Source: Micromonospora phaseoli (GTDB taxonomy: Bacteria > Actinomycetota > Actinomycetes > Mycobacteriales > Micromonosporaceae). Taken from it: a stretch of 64,000 nt of DNA. The DNA is taken from assembly GCF_900109115.1 (NCBI RefSeq), contig NZ_FNYV01000008.1, positions 1-64,000 on the forward strand, read 5' to 3'. Both the position numbers and the translations under genes were made by a program. The notes below the pieces were generated by a model. That model was not told the DNA's origin. It made no database searches and saw nothing but the letters and a program-made list of their open reading frames with translations. Below, piece by piece: positions 24,601 through 33,445 of the stretch (position 1 is the stretch's first letter; each line of letters begins with the position of its first letter).

Positions 24601-25043
24601 CGATGCGTACCCATGACTTCTCCCGCGCTCCCGCGCAGGCCCGCGCCGGCGCCATGTTCATCGGCGGAACCCGCTACACCAACCCCCTGGTGCTGCTGCG
24701 GTTGGCTCCATCCTGGTTCCGCATGGTCCGGGACATGCGCCGGATGTCCGGCTACTGCTGGCACACCGTCTACTGGCAGTTCCCGTTGACGCTCGGCACG
24801 ATCGCGTTCTTCACCGACCGCGACGCGATGCTGCGCTTTGCCCGTACCCGCCATCACCGCCGGTTGATGATCTGGCTGACCGACGGCACCCGCAACGCGA
24901 CCGCCGGTTTCATCCGGCTCTACAGCGCCGCACCGGACGGGTACTCCAACGGCGCGTGGCGGGCCGAGAGCCCTGAGATGGGACACATCACCACCTTCAC
25001 CCCGCTCGGTGCGGAGACGACCGGGCCGGCGGTCCGTCGGTGA
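24597..25043 (+). CDS. Small uncharacterised protein of the 23-27 kb operon
   Basis: This is a 148-residue protein with start GTG 24597 overlapping the ligase stop (ATG 24603 is also possible). Recognisable stretches are 'FIGGTRYTNPLVLLRLAPSWFRMVRDMRRMSGYCWHTVYWQFP' and 'LGTIAFFTDRDAMLRFARTRHHRRLMIWLTDG'. The strand-helix pattern and the 'F.drdaml.FARt..Hr.lm.W' element recall dimeric alpha/beta-barrel monooxygenase-like proteins, but I cannot assign a family. Its stop overlaps the GNAT start by 4 bp. Confidence 0.6.
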   Translation: MTMRTHDFSRAPAQARAGAMFIGGTRYTNPLVLLRLAPSWFRMVRDMRRMSGYCWHTVYWQFPLTLGTIAFFTDRDAMLRFARTRHHRRLMIWLTDGTRNATAGFIRLYSAAPDGYSNGAWRAESPEMGHITTFTPLGAETTGPAVRR

Positions 25044-26128
25044 GCACCGGCCCACACCGGTTCGAGCGGGTCACCGGCCGCCGCGACCTGCGGGAGTTCC
25101 TCGCATTCGGCAACCGGTTGTACGCCGACGAACCGCGTCACGTGCCCACACCGAGGCAGCAGATCCGGCGGTGGTGGCGGGACGGCACGCCGCTGTACCT
25201 GCTGCGCGACGCCACCGGCACGGTGGTCGGACGCACCACGCTGCACACCGACGCGGCCTTCGACGCCAAGCTCGGCCGCCGGTACCAGCTCTTCGGGCTC
25301 ACCGAATTCACCGCGCCGGCCGCCCGACCGCTGTTCGACGCGATCTCCGCGCACGCCGACGCCGACCGGGAACTGCTCTTCGGCCCGGTGGCGCTGCTGC
25401 CCAACCAGGCCGGCGGGGTGATCACCTCCGGGTACGCCGAGCGGGGCTTCGTCGACAGCGCCTGGAACCCGCCGCGATACGTGGCCGCCTACGAGGCGTA
25501 CGGATTCCACCGCCGGTTCGAGTCCGACACCTGGATCTGCCCGGTGCCCGCCCCGGCGCAGCCGGTACCGCCGGGGCGCACCGAGCCCGACGGCGCGCGG
25601 ATCGAGCTGCACCGGGGCGATGTCCGGCGGCTCGACGACCAACTCGACCTGCTGCGCGCAATGCTGAACGCCTCCTTCGCCCAACTCGGCTACTACACCC
25701 CGATCTCCGCCGGGCAGCTGCGGCGGCAGACCGACGGGCTGGCGTACCTGCTCGACGAGTCGCTGCTGCTCTACCTGACCCGGGACGGCCGGCCGGTGGC
25801 GTTCGTGCTCTGCGTACCCGACATCAGCGAATTCCTGGTCGCGGTCCGCGGCGACCTGCACCCGGTCAACCAGATGCGGCTGCTGGCCACCCGCCGCCGC
25901 TACCGGCGGGAAGCGGTGCTGATCGTCAAGGGCGTGCTCCCGCAGTACCAGGGACGCGGCTACCAACGGCTGCTCGCCGCGCATCTGCACCGCAACCTGC
26001 ACGCCGCCGGCTACACCACACTGCGCAGCACCTACGTCGGGCGGGACAACCCGGCCTCGGCCGCCCAGTACCGGCGGCTCGGCGGTCAGCCGCTGCACGG
26101 GTACACCTTCTACGCGAAGGAGCGATAG
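25040..26128 (+). CDS. GNAT-fold N-acyltransferase-like protein
   Basis: This 362-residue protein has a GTG start at 25040. The C-terminal half contains the acetyl-CoA-binding signature 'AVLIVKGVLPQYQGRGYQRLLAAHLHRNLHAAGYTTLRSTYVGRDNPASAAQYRRLGGQ'. The N-terminal half ('HRFERVTGRRDLREFLAFGNRLYADEPRHVPTPRQQIRRWW') matches the lead segment of large GNAT-like proteins that act on acyl-CoA or acyl carriers. It sits between the small unknown protein and the nitroreductase, with no gaps. A transfer of the acid activated by the PaaK-like enzyme is a reasonable hypothesis. Confidence 0.82.
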   Translation: MSTGPHRFERVTGRRDLREFLAFGNRLYADEPRHVPTPRQQIRRWWRDGTPLYLLRDATGTVVGRTTLHTDAAFDAKLGRRYQLFGLTEFTAPAARPLFDAISAHADADRELLFGPVALLPNQAGGVITSGYAERGFVDSAWNPPRYVAAYEAYGFHRRFESDTWICPVPAPAQPVPPGRTEPDGARIELHRGDVRRLDDQLDLLRAMLNASFAQLGYYTPISAGQLRRQTDGLAYLLDESLLLYLTRDGRPVAFVLCVPDISEFLVAVRGDLHPVNQMRLLATRRRYRREAVLIVKGVLPQYQGRGYQRLLAAHLHRNLHAAGYTTLRSTYVGRDNPASAAQYRRLGGQPLHGYTFYAKER

Positions 26129-27109
26129 GTGGACATCGCCGCGTTCCGCGCGCTTGAGCCGTTGTGCTGGCGGGCCCCGAGCGCGCACAACACCCAGCCG
26201 TGGCGGCTGCGCTACGAGCCCGGGGCGATCCGTGTCGGGTGGGACGCGGACCACGCGCTGCCGGCCGCCGACCCCACCGGCCGGGACCTGCGACTGTCCC
26301 TCGGCGCGTTCGTCGAGACCTGCCTGATCGTCGCGGCCGACGCCGGCCTGCGGCTGGAGTACGTCGCCGACTACGACGACCAGCACCGGTGGGTGGGTCG
26401 GCTGCGACCCGCCCGGCACCGCTACCCGACGCCCTTCCGCACCAGCGAGGTGTGGGAGCGCCGTACCGACCGGGGCAGCTTCGCCGACGCTCCGGAGGCC
26501 GACGCGCTCGCGGCGGTGGACGCGGTCGCCCGGCAGGCCGGCGGCCTCGTCCGGGCCGTGCCGGACGCCGGCCGCGTCGGTGCCCTGCTGCGCGCCGCCG
26601 ACCGGCGACTGTACGCGGACCCGACGATCGTCGCCGAGCTGCGCCACTGGCTGCGGCTGGATCCGGCGCATCCGGACTACCACGCCGACGGGCTCAACGA
26701 CCGCTGTCTCGCGCTGTCGCGGCCCGCCGCAGCCGCGCTGCGCGCGGCGCTGGCCGCGTACCCGGTGCTGCGGCCGCTGGGGTTGCCGAGGCTGCTCGCC
26801 GCCGCCGACGACCCCCTCGCGCGCGGCGGCACCGTGCTGGTCCTCGTCGCACCGGCAGGCCTCGACCGGCCCGGACAGGTCGAGTTCGGGCGGGTGCTGA
26901 TGCGGGGCTGGTTGACCTTGCACACGGCCGGGCTGGCGGCGCATCCGCTGAGCCAGCTCATCGACGTCGCCGCCACCCGGACGGCGCTCGGCGCGCTGCT
27001 CGACGTGGCACCGGACCGGCTGTTGCACGTCGCCCGGGTGGGCCGCCCCACCCGGCCGGCGCCTCACTCGGCGCGCCGGTCACCGCGACGGGATCGGCTG
27101 TCCGAATGA
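26129..27109 (+). CDS. Nitroreductase-fold protein (Acg-like)
   Basis: This 326-residue protein has a GTG start directly after the GNAT stop codon. N-terminal 'CWRAPSAHNTQPWRLRYEPGAIRVGWD' is the hallmark of Acg/nitroreductase-like flavoproteins. Next come 'DPTGRDLRLSLGAFVETCLIVAADAGL' and the C-terminal 'VLMRGWLTLHTAGLAAHPLSQLID'. It probably binds FMN; the reduction partner is not obvious. It is the last gene of the four-gene operon. The tail (PRRDRLSE) is unremarkable. Confidence 0.85.
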   Translation: MDIAAFRALEPLCWRAPSAHNTQPWRLRYEPGAIRVGWDADHALPAADPTGRDLRLSLGAFVETCLIVAADAGLRLEYVADYDDQHRWVGRLRPARHRYPTPFRTSEVWERRTDRGSFADAPEADALAAVDAVARQAGGLVRAVPDAGRVGALLRAADRRLYADPTIVAELRHWLRLDPAHPDYHADGLNDRCLALSRPAAAALRAALAAYPVLRPLGLPRLLAAADDPLARGGTVLVLVAPAGLDRPGQVEFGRVLMRGWLTLHTAGLAAHPLSQLIDVAATRTALGALLDVAPDRLLHVARVGRPTRPAPHSARRSPRRDRLSE

Positions 27110-27196
27110 GCGATCTCGCGGTGGAGAGGTTCGAGCGGTAAGCGGCACGAGGAATGTTCGCCGTCGCAGGCCGGCTGGGGACATCGACACACCGCA

Positions 27197-27778
27197 CTAG
27201 ACGTCGAGACGGATGATCGCGGCGGCCTCGGCCGGGCTGACGCCCTCGGCCTCACCGGGCACGTCGATGACGACGTCCGTGCCCTCGTCGAACAGTTGAG
27301 CGTCGGCCGTGTGCTGCGCCGCGACCGCCGCGTACCTCAAGACATCGTCAGTGGGCACACGTGCGTCACCGGTGCGTCCCGCGTTGCGGCGGACCAGGAC
27401 CTCGTCGACCACCCGGAACCGCAGCACCGTCACCGGGCGACCGTGCTGGCGGGCCCAGGCGATCATCCTGGCCCGCGCGGGTGGCATCACGTTGGTGGCA
27501 TCGACCACCACGGCAAGGGCCGCCGCCAACCGCGCCGCGACGCGCAGGTCCATCTCGCCGAACACCGCAGGGTCATCGCCGACGTCGACGCGCGCCCCGA
27601 ACAGTTCGTTGCGGATGCTGTCACAGGAGACGACACCGTCAGCGTCAATCCGGCCGCGCTCCACCCAGGCCCGGGCAAAAGTGGACTTGCCTGCGGCCGG
27701 CGGCCCGACCAGCAGGATCAGGCCGGCCGGCACGCCGATGTCACCTCGCCGGCCGCCCGGATCGGAAGCGTCAACCAT
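27197..27778 (-). CDS. P-loop kinase (polynucleotide-kinase-like, AAA_33)
   Basis: This is a 193-residue protein. Walker A is 'LLVGPPAAGKSTFARAWV'; a Walker B-like strand is 'ALAVVVDATNVMPPARARMIAWARQHGRPVTVLRF'; LID residues are 'VRRNAGRTGDARVPTDDVLRYA'. It resembles the kinase part of PNK/AAA_33 proteins that act on nucleic-acid ends or small molecules. It is a single-domain protein with no linked phosphatase or ligase. It is likely a stand-alone chromosomal gene. Confidence 0.82.
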   Translation of the reverse strand: MVDASDPGGRRGDIGVPAGLILLVGPPAAGKSTFARAWVERGRIDADGVVSCDSIRNELFGARVDVGDDPAVFGEMDLRVAARLAAALAVVVDATNVMPPARARMIAWARQHGRPVTVLRFRVVDEVLVRRNAGRTGDARVPTDDVLRYAAVAAQHTADAQLFDEGTDVVIDVPGEAEGVSPAEAAAIIRLDV

Positions 27779-27919
27779 GGTCGACTCCTACCTCCCGACG
27801 GCATGGTCCGTCAACGGGCAACATCCGCTCGTCGGCTTTCCTGGGCAGGCGGGGCCGACCCCGTGGCGCCCGGTAAGCCGGACGGCCGCTCCTCGCCGCG
27901 CGGCACGACGGCGCACGGC

Positions 27920-29263
27920 CTAACCGGACCTGGCTGCAAGATCGACTTCCCGCTGCGACTCGGACTCCGTCTGCTCGACCCGGGACATCGCCCAGCGCAG
28001 GATCGGCGGACCCACCACCGACGTCACCACCGCGATCAGCACGATGACGGTGTAAGTGGCGATGGACAGCACACCGAGCCTCAGGCCGGCGGTGGCGATC
28101 ACCACCTCGACCACGCCACGGGCGTTCATGCCGGCGCCCAACGCGATGCCCTCCCAGTGCGACAGCCTGCTGGCGCGTGCCCCAAGATAGGCCCCGACGA
28201 ACTTGCTCACGATCGCCACCAGCAGCAGGGCAACTGCGGTGACCAGCACCTTCGGGTCGGCCAGCGCGGTCAGATCCATCCGCAGCCCGGCGGTGGCCAG
28301 GAACAGCGGAGCCAGGACGCTGAGCACCACCGTGCGCAGTGGGACCAAATCCTTGAGCAGCGACCGGCCGGGCCGCGGGTCCGCCGGCTCCGCCGCCCGG
28401 GCCTGGCCGACCAGGATGCCGCCGATGAACGCGCCGAACATCGCCTCCATCTGCATCGCCTGGGTGGTAGCGGCACCGAGCAGAATGACGATCACGGCGA
28501 CCGTGCACCGCGGACCGCCGTCGCCCGCCCGGCCGGCCAGCGCGAGTGCCCAGCGCACCAGCGGCCGGCCGATCAGCAGCGCGGCCACCAGCAGGGCGAC
28601 GACGTGGAGCAGCGACAGCGAGACGGCGTCGGCGCGTACACCCGTGGTCGCCGCGGCTGAGACCACCGAGAGCAGGAACCAGCCCGCCGCGTCGTCCACC
28701 ATCCCGGCGACCAGCGTGAGCTGGCCCACGTCCCGGTGCAACAGACCCATGTCGGCCAGCGTCTTGGCGATCACGGGGATCGCCGTCACGCACATGGCCA
28801 CGCCGAGGAAGAGGGCGAAGACCGCACGCTCGGTGTTCTCGGTAAGCAGTGCGGTGGGCACCAGAAAACCGGCCCCGATACCCATTGCGAGCGGCAGCAA
28901 CAGGCCCCCGAGACTGATCTTCACCCCGGCCGCGCCACGTCGGCGGAGCATTGTGAGGTCGAGTTGCACACCGGTCACACCGACCAGCAGCAGCACGCCG
29001 AGTTGGCCGACCGCGTCGAGCAGGTGGAGCTGCCCGGCATCCGCGGGCAGCACCCAGGAGAGCAGGCCGGGCGCGAGCTCGCCCAGCAGCGACGGGCCGA
29101 GCAGCACGCCGGTCAGCAACTCCCCGACGAGCGCGGGCATACCGATCCTGACGGCCAGCCGTCCCAAGCCGAGCGCGACGAACAGCAGCAGGGACACCTG
29201 CAGAAGGAAGACCAGCAAGGTATGCGGGTCGAGGCTGGGCAGCGGGCTGGCCATCGTCATCAT
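27920..29263 (-). CDS. Cation:proton antiporter (CPA2/Kef type)
   Basis: This 447-residue membrane protein starts at 29263 (MMTMASPLPSLDPHTLLVFLLQV). About twelve helices are present, with CPA2 segments 'GELLTGVLLGPSLLGELAPGLLSWVLP' and 'MVDDAAGWFLLSVVSA' (the Asp-Asp pair in the ion-binding helix), and 'FGAFIGGILVGQA'. It exchanges K+ or Na+ for H+. There is no TrkA-N domain in the short C-terminal tail. It lies next to the first FAD-monooxygenase gene but probably does not belong to the enediyne cluster. Confidence 0.9.
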   Translation of the reverse strand: MMTMASPLPSLDPHTLLVFLLQVSLLLFVALGLGRLAVRIGMPALVGELLTGVLLGPSLLGELAPGLLSWVLPADAGQLHLLDAVGQLGVLLLVGVTGVQLDLTMLRRRGAAGVKISLGGLLLPLAMGIGAGFLVPTALLTENTERAVFALFLGVAMCVTAIPVIAKTLADMGLLHRDVGQLTLVAGMVDDAAGWFLLSVVSAAATTGVRADAVSLSLLHVVALLVAALLIGRPLVRWALALAGRAGDGGPRCTVAVIVILLGAATTQAMQMEAMFGAFIGGILVGQARAAEPADPRPGRSLLKDLVPLRTVVLSVLAPLFLATAGLRMDLTALADPKVLVTAVALLLVAIVSKFVGAYLGARASRLSHWEGIALGAGMNARGVVEVVIATAGLRLGVLSIATYTVIVLIAVVTSVVGPPILRWAMSRVEQTESESQREVDLAARSG

Positions 29264-29324
29264 CCTGTTGGTCGGGCCCCGCGACGCCCTCGTCCGGCGG
29301 CCGGCGTAGGTGCCTGGCGCAAGC

Positions 29325-30713
29325 TCAGCGCCCCCGTTCGACGCCCGAGCCGGGCGGGGTCGCGTCACGCCACGACGGCCCGGGCCCGGGTCGGCGGATC
29401 GCGTGGCGCAGCACCCGGCGTACCATCGCGGGCCGCATGAGGGCCTGCGGAGGGTCCATCAGGCCGGCCACCCGCATGAAGCCGTTGGTCACCTCGGGAT
29501 CCTTGGTGGCGGCGTACTGGAGGCGTGCCATGTAGGCGTTCCCGATCCGCACCTTGAGGTTGCGCCGGCCTTCGACGCCGGGAAAATCGAGATCGCCACC
29601 GGCGGAGATGTCCCACGGCGTGTCGACGACCCGGGACAGGTCGGCGAAGAACCGGTGCGGCTCCGGCGGCCGGCCCAGGCGCAGGTGCGATCGCAGGGTC
29701 ATCGCCTGGATGGCCGCCACGCTCATGCCCTGGCCGTAGACCGGGTTGAAGCTGCAGAAGGCGTCTCCGACGACGAGCAGCCGGGCAGGGAAGCGCAGCA
29801 GCCGGTCGTAGCGGCGACGGACGCTGGCGGGAAAGCGGAAGGAGACCGCCTCGTCGAGCGCCTCGGCGTCGCGTACCGCCTCGTACACGTCTGCGACCGG
29901 CAGGGAGCGGACGAACTCCAGGAACGCATCCGGGTCCGTGGGCGGGTAGTCGCCGAGCACTCCGGTCAGTGACAGGATGCAGACGTCCGGCGCGACCTGT
30001 CCGAAGAACGCCCCACGCGGGTGGGCCGGGGAAGCCACCGGGTTGATCGACTGCACCCCGTCGAACATGTCCGGCCGGATGCGGTAGTGCCGGGTGGTGT
30101 AGGCCAGCCCCACCTTGACCCGCTCCTCCTCCGGCCGCTGGAACCCGAGCTCGTCGAGCCACGCCGGGGTACGGGAGCCGCGCCCGGTGGCGTCGACGAC
30201 CAGGTCGGCGTCGAGCACCTCCGTCTCGGCCTGGTCGGTACGCCGCCGCACCCGTACGCCGACGACCTGCTCGTGGTCGCCGGTGGTGACCAGGCCGAGC
30301 ACGTCGCACTCCTCGACGAGGGTCACGTTCGCTGTCGCGGCGACCCGGTTGCGAACGTGGTTCTCCAGGACGGGACGCGGGGCGGTGACCGAGACGAGGC
30401 CGGTGCGGGCCGGCTGGATCCTGCGGCCGTTGAAGAACCAGCGCATCTCGCCCAGGTCACCGGTGGGCACCCCGGCATCGCGCAGCTCCTGCGTGAGACC
30501 GGGGAAGAGCTCCTCGAGGATGAGGTGTCCCCGGGCGTGCAGCCCGTGGGCGTGGACGGTGTGTGGCGCTCCCCGGCGCGGGGTGCTCACGCCCAGCACC
30601 CTGTCGCGTTCCACGACGACGACCTCTGCGTACGATTCGGCCAGGACCCGGGCGGCGAGGACGCCACCCATGCTGCCGCCGAGCACGACGGCGCGGGCTC
30701 CGAGTTGAGTCAT
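29325..30713 (-). CDS. FAD-dependent monooxygenase-like protein 1
   Basis: This 462-residue protein starts at ATG 30713. It has the FAD-binding GGSMGG motif 'AVVLGGSMGGVLAARVLAE' (residues 8-26) and 'DADLVVDATGRGSRTPAWL' (DG-like element). The C-terminal FAD motif is 'LLVVGDAFCSFNPVYGQGMSVAAIQAM', with intact GD...P..GQG. Family members hydroxylate or dehydrogenate aromatic or polyketide substrates. It is a paralogue of the protein at 45064 inside the enediyne cluster, sharing 'RRGAPQ/H..H..GL', 'VDATGRGSRTP' and 'PPTDPD.F' along the whole length. It follows the CopC-like and membrane-protein genes on the same strand. It may mark the left limit of the cluster. Confidence 0.88.
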   Translation of the reverse strand: MTQLGARAVVLGGSMGGVLAARVLAESYAEVVVVERDRVLGVSTPRRGAPHTVHAHGLHARGHLILEELFPGLTQELRDAGVPTGDLGEMRWFFNGRRIQPARTGLVSVTAPRPVLENHVRNRVAATANVTLVEECDVLGLVTTGDHEQVVGVRVRRRTDQAETEVLDADLVVDATGRGSRTPAWLDELGFQRPEEERVKVGLAYTTRHYRIRPDMFDGVQSINPVASPAHPRGAFFGQVAPDVCILSLTGVLGDYPPTDPDAFLEFVRSLPVADVYEAVRDAEALDEAVSFRFPASVRRRYDRLLRFPARLLVVGDAFCSFNPVYGQGMSVAAIQAMTLRSHLRLGRPPEPHRFFADLSRVVDTPWDISAGGDLDFPGVEGRRNLKVRIGNAYMARLQYAATKDPEVTNGFMRVAGLMDPPQALMRPAMVRRVLRHAIRRPGPGPSWRDATPPGSGVERGR

Positions 30714-30881
30714 CGACACGTACCTTCCTGATGGGTGGGCCTCGCCGGTCTGCCGGACGACGACGGCCGGCCGGTGCGCCGTGGCGGGTCTGCCGGCACG
30801 GGCGTCGTCCACGGGGCTACCGCCAGCGTCGTCAGCGCCGCCGGCCGAGGCATCTCCGTACGTGCGGCCCCGGCCGGCGGT

Positions 30882-31424
30882 TCAGGAAGGGTCCGGCACG
30901 GGCGGGCGCCGAAACAGGAGCAGCACGACGACGAGCAGCGCGATGCCGTCGATGACCAGCAGCGCCGCCCCGAACGGATCGACGCCGTGGGCGTGGGCGG
31001 TGGGCGGCGGCGCGGCCGGCCCGTCGGTGACGCCGACGGTGAACCGGGCGATGCCGGAGACGACGCGCCCGTCGACGGAGACGACGTGGTAGGCGACGGC
31101 GATCTCGGCCGGGCGGTCGAGGACGATCGCCTGGCTCAGGCCGTCGTCGCCGTCCGGGCTCACCGCCCCGGTGTCCAGGCGCGACGACCCGTCGTCGTAC
31201 ACGGCGATGTGGGAGCGGGCAAGGTCCGGCCGTCCCGAGACGCGGATCTGGACCGCCGCCGGTGCCGCGGTCACCACCGCGCCGTCGGCGGGGACGACCG
31301 AGACCACCTTCAGCGGCGAGTCGGCCGACGACGCGGAGTCGACGTGGGCGGCGAAGGCGAGGAGCGCCACCAGCGCCGCCACGGCGACAGCGGCGACGGC
31401 GTAGATACGGGCCGGGGTGGACAT
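30882..31424 (-). CDS. CopC-domain protein with C-terminal membrane helix
   Basis: This is a 180-residue protein. An N-terminal signal or anchor (residues 1-32) precedes a CopC/YobA-like beta sandwich: 'PLKVVSVVPADGAVVTAAPAAVQIRVSGRPDLARSHIAVYDDG', then 'YHVVSVDGRVVSGIARFTVGV', matching 'Y.v.S.DGH...G...F.V'. The His of the usual DGH is Val-Ser-Gly context here, and the N-terminal His copper ligand is not evident. A linker and a helix (LLVIDGIALLVVVLLLF) end it. It is 10 bp from the preceding membrane-protein gene. A copper role is likely for the family but uncertain here. Confidence 0.75.
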   Translation of the reverse strand: MSTPARIYAVAAVAVAALVALLAFAAHVDSASSADSPLKVVSVVPADGAVVTAAPAAVQIRVSGRPDLARSHIAVYDDGSSRLDTGAVSPDGDDGLSQAIVLDRPAEIAVAYHVVSVDGRVVSGIARFTVGVTDGPAAPPPTAHAHGVDPFGAALLVIDGIALLVVVLLLFRRPPVPDPS

Positions 31425-31434
31425 CACCGGGCGG

Positions 31435-32031
31435 CTAGTCACCCAGGGCCGCGACCGGCCGCAACGTCCGGGCCCGCCCGCTGCCGGGAGCACAGGTGCA
31501 GGCCATCGAGGCACGCTCGGCGTCGCTGGGCCGAAGGTGCAGGTATGCGGCGATGAGCATGGGGATGAACACGACCGAGTTGTAGAACAGGTGCAGCTCC
31601 ACCCGGGGAACGACGAGTTGCAGCACGCTGGTCGCGACGGTGGTGCCGGGGAACCGGAAGGAGCTGTGCGCCTGGACGAGCAGCAGCGCGTGCTCGATGT
31701 GGTGCCAGAACTGGAGGGCGAGCGCCACCGTCCACCACGCCTTGGCCCGGCCGGTGAAGCCGGGGCGCAGCAGGAAGAGGCCGACCAGCATCACGATCGC
31801 GTAGCCGTAGTGCAGCCACTCCGAACTCACCAGCCAGGGGAACGGCATCCCCAGCACGCCGCGGGCCTCGGGCCGTTGCCAGCCGAGCACCCAGATCTGG
31901 TACGCCTGGACGAGGTGCTCGGCCCAGTGGGCGACCACGATGAGCATGTAGACGGTCAGGGCGGTCCGGTGGAAGCGGCCGTTGAGGGAGGACAGCAAGC
32001 CGGTCCAGGTCCCAGTCGGCGTGATGGTCAT
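31435..32031 (-). CDS. Integral membrane protein of unknown function
   Basis: This is a 198-residue protein with GGAGGA before the ATG at 32031. About five helices are visible: 'ALTVYMLIVVAHWAEHLVQAYQIWVLG', 'YGYAIVMLVGLFLLRPGF', 'WWTVALALQFWHHIEHALLLV', 'LFYNSVVFIPMLIAAYLHL'. Conserved-looking His pairs lie in the helices (HWAEH, HHIEH), which suggests metal or haem contact. The tail has CTCAP. It forms a three-gene minus-strand set with the CopC-like protein and FAD-monooxygenase 1. I recognise no named family. Confidence 0.65.
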   Translation of the reverse strand: MTITPTGTWTGLLSSLNGRFHRTALTVYMLIVVAHWAEHLVQAYQIWVLGWQRPEARGVLGMPFPWLVSSEWLHYGYAIVMLVGLFLLRPGFTGRAKAWWTVALALQFWHHIEHALLLVQAHSSFRFPGTTVATSVLQLVVPRVELHLFYNSVVFIPMLIAAYLHLRPSDAERASMACTCAPGSGRARTLRPVAALGD

Positions 32032-32084
32032 GGATCCTCCAGAGCGATGACGATCGACTCTTTTGGGCCACAGTAGACAGTTTG

Positions 32085-32099
32085 GTTCCCGAGGGTAAC
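32085..32099. promoter_or_regulatory. Candidate operator upstream of the membrane-protein/CopC/FAD gene set
   Basis: GTTCCCGAGGGTAAC forms an imperfect 5-5-5 inverted repeat 54 bp before the start at 32031. The same GTTnCnnnnGGTAACTC pattern occurs at 59300-59316 between the MerR and AraC genes of the enediyne cluster. A shared regulator is an inference. Confidence 0.3.
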
Positions 32100-32131
32100 T
32101 CCCAGGTTGCCGAAAGTGATCGCGGGTGCTG

Positions 32132-32923
32132 TTACTCCCGCTCGCGCAGACGGACGCTGAGCCCCTTGCCCTCGAACTCCTTGCAGACGAACGCCGGTTG
32201 GCGGGGCCGGCTCAGCGTCGGCTCGTAGCGGTAACCGATCTCGGCGAAATCCGTGACCGCCTCGGGCTGGTCGATCCGGTTGGTCAGCATCCAGCGGGCG
32301 AACGCCCCACGCGCGATCTTCGCGTGCACCACCACGAACCGCGGCTCGCCCGTCTTCGGATGCACGGTCAGGAAGCGCGGGCTGACGAACCGGTCCCGGT
32401 CCAGGAACCGCGTGACGGTCCGGTGGTACTCCGCCGCCGCCAGGTTGACCACGGTCCCCCGCTGCGGCAGGCAGCCGGCGATCCGGTCACCCCAGAAGTC
32501 GTACAGGTCGGCGTAGCGCGGATCGGGCAGTCGATAGCCCATTTCCAGCCGGTACGGCCGCACCGCGTCGTGCGGGCGCAGGATCCCGTAGAGCCCGGAG
32601 AGGATCCGCAACCGCTGGTCGGCGTAGGCCCGGTCAGCCTCGGAGAGGTCGCACGCGCGTAGGCCGCTGTAGATGTCGCCGGCGAAGCTGTCCATCGCGG
32701 GCGACTGCCGATCCGGCTCGACGCCCCAGTCGGCGAGCAGCGTGCGGGTCTTGGCGGCCAACGCCGGCGAGATCTCCATGACGGCCGCGAGTTGCTCGAC
32801 CGACAGCGTCTTCAAGTAGCCCGCCAACTCCTCGGCAGGGCCGCGCAGCGCCGGCTCGGTCAACGCGCGACCACCGGCCGGGGCCGGCCGCATCACCTTC
32901 GAGGTGTGGATGAGGACGATCAT
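32132..32923 (-). CDS. yaaA: YaaA-family peroxide-stress protein
   Basis: This 263-residue protein belongs to the YaaA/DUF328 family: 'MIVLIHTSKVMRP' (usual 'iSPaKtl'), 'SPAMDSFAGDIYSGLRACDLSEADRAYADQRLRILSGLYGILRPHDAVRPYRLEMG', 'LYDFWGD', 'VVNLAAAEYHRTV' and 'VHAKIARGAFARWML'. In E. coli YaaA limits intracellular iron during peroxide stress. The TGATG overlap with the DUF1801 gene upstream implies coupled translation. It is probably a housekeeping gene between the two candidate arms of the enediyne cluster. Confidence 0.9.
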   Translation of the reverse strand: MIVLIHTSKVMRPAPAGGRALTEPALRGPAEELAGYLKTLSVEQLAAVMEISPALAAKTRTLLADWGVEPDRQSPAMDSFAGDIYSGLRACDLSEADRAYADQRLRILSGLYGILRPHDAVRPYRLEMGYRLPDPRYADLYDFWGDRIAGCLPQRGTVVNLAAAEYHRTVTRFLDRDRFVSPRFLTVHPKTGEPRFVVVHAKIARGAFARWMLTNRIDQPEAVTDFAEIGYRYEPTLSRPRQPAFVCKEFEGKGLSVRLRERE

Positions 32924-33348
32924 CACTTTTCGATCAACTTGAGCAGCTGTTTGAGGATCCGCTTGAGCTCGGCCTTCTTCGCCTTGGCGTCCTTCATGTC
33001 GTAGAAGTACGCCATCCGACGGCCGTCGGCGTAGTCGCCTTCGAGCAGTTCGCTGTCGATGTTCACCACCAGCGGGTTGTGGAACACCAGGTGGACACGC
33101 TCCTTCGACCACAGGTTGAACGTCACCAGGTACTCACCCTGGTAGGCGAAGGACGGTGCCTTCCACTTGACCTGCTCGACGATCTTGGGGTTCACCGACT
33201 TGATGCCCTCGCGGAGCAGCTCGACCTCGGCCTTGAACGGGTGATCGAGCTTCTCCATGAACGCATCGACCTCGTCGGTCCGGTTAACGGTGTTGTCGAC
33301 CTTGCCCACGTTCGCCTCCGCATCGACGTCGATACCCGCGGTGAGCAT
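32923..33348 (-). CDS. DUF1801 domain protein
   Basis: This is a 141-residue protein, ATG 33348. 'NRTDEVDAFMEKLDHPFKAEVELLREGIKSVNPKIVEQVKWKAPSFAYQGEYLVTFNLWSKERVHLVFHNP' fits the DUF1801 (YdhG-like) fold, ending in a Lys-rich helix (KDAKAKKAELKRILKQLLKLI). Its biochemical role is unknown. It is translated together with YaaA. Confidence 0.85.
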   Translation of the reverse strand: MLTAGIDVDAEANVGKVDNTVNRTDEVDAFMEKLDHPFKAEVELLREGIKSVNPKIVEQVKWKAPSFAYQGEYLVTFNLWSKERVHLVFHNPLVVNIDSELLEGDYADGRRMAYFYDMKDAKAKKAELKRILKQLLKLIEK

Positions 33349-33445
33349 ACCGAAGTCGGAGCGCGACGATCGCGACGCCAAACCGACCACGCCGGGCCGG
33401 TGGTGCGACGACCGCGCTGTCGCCGCACCACCGGCGGTCACCGGA

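Noticed and set aside
24920..27067. Long minus-strand open frame (715 codons) over the 23-27 kb operon
   Set aside because: Translation is low-complexity and antisense to three well-recognised genes; a high-GC shadow frame.
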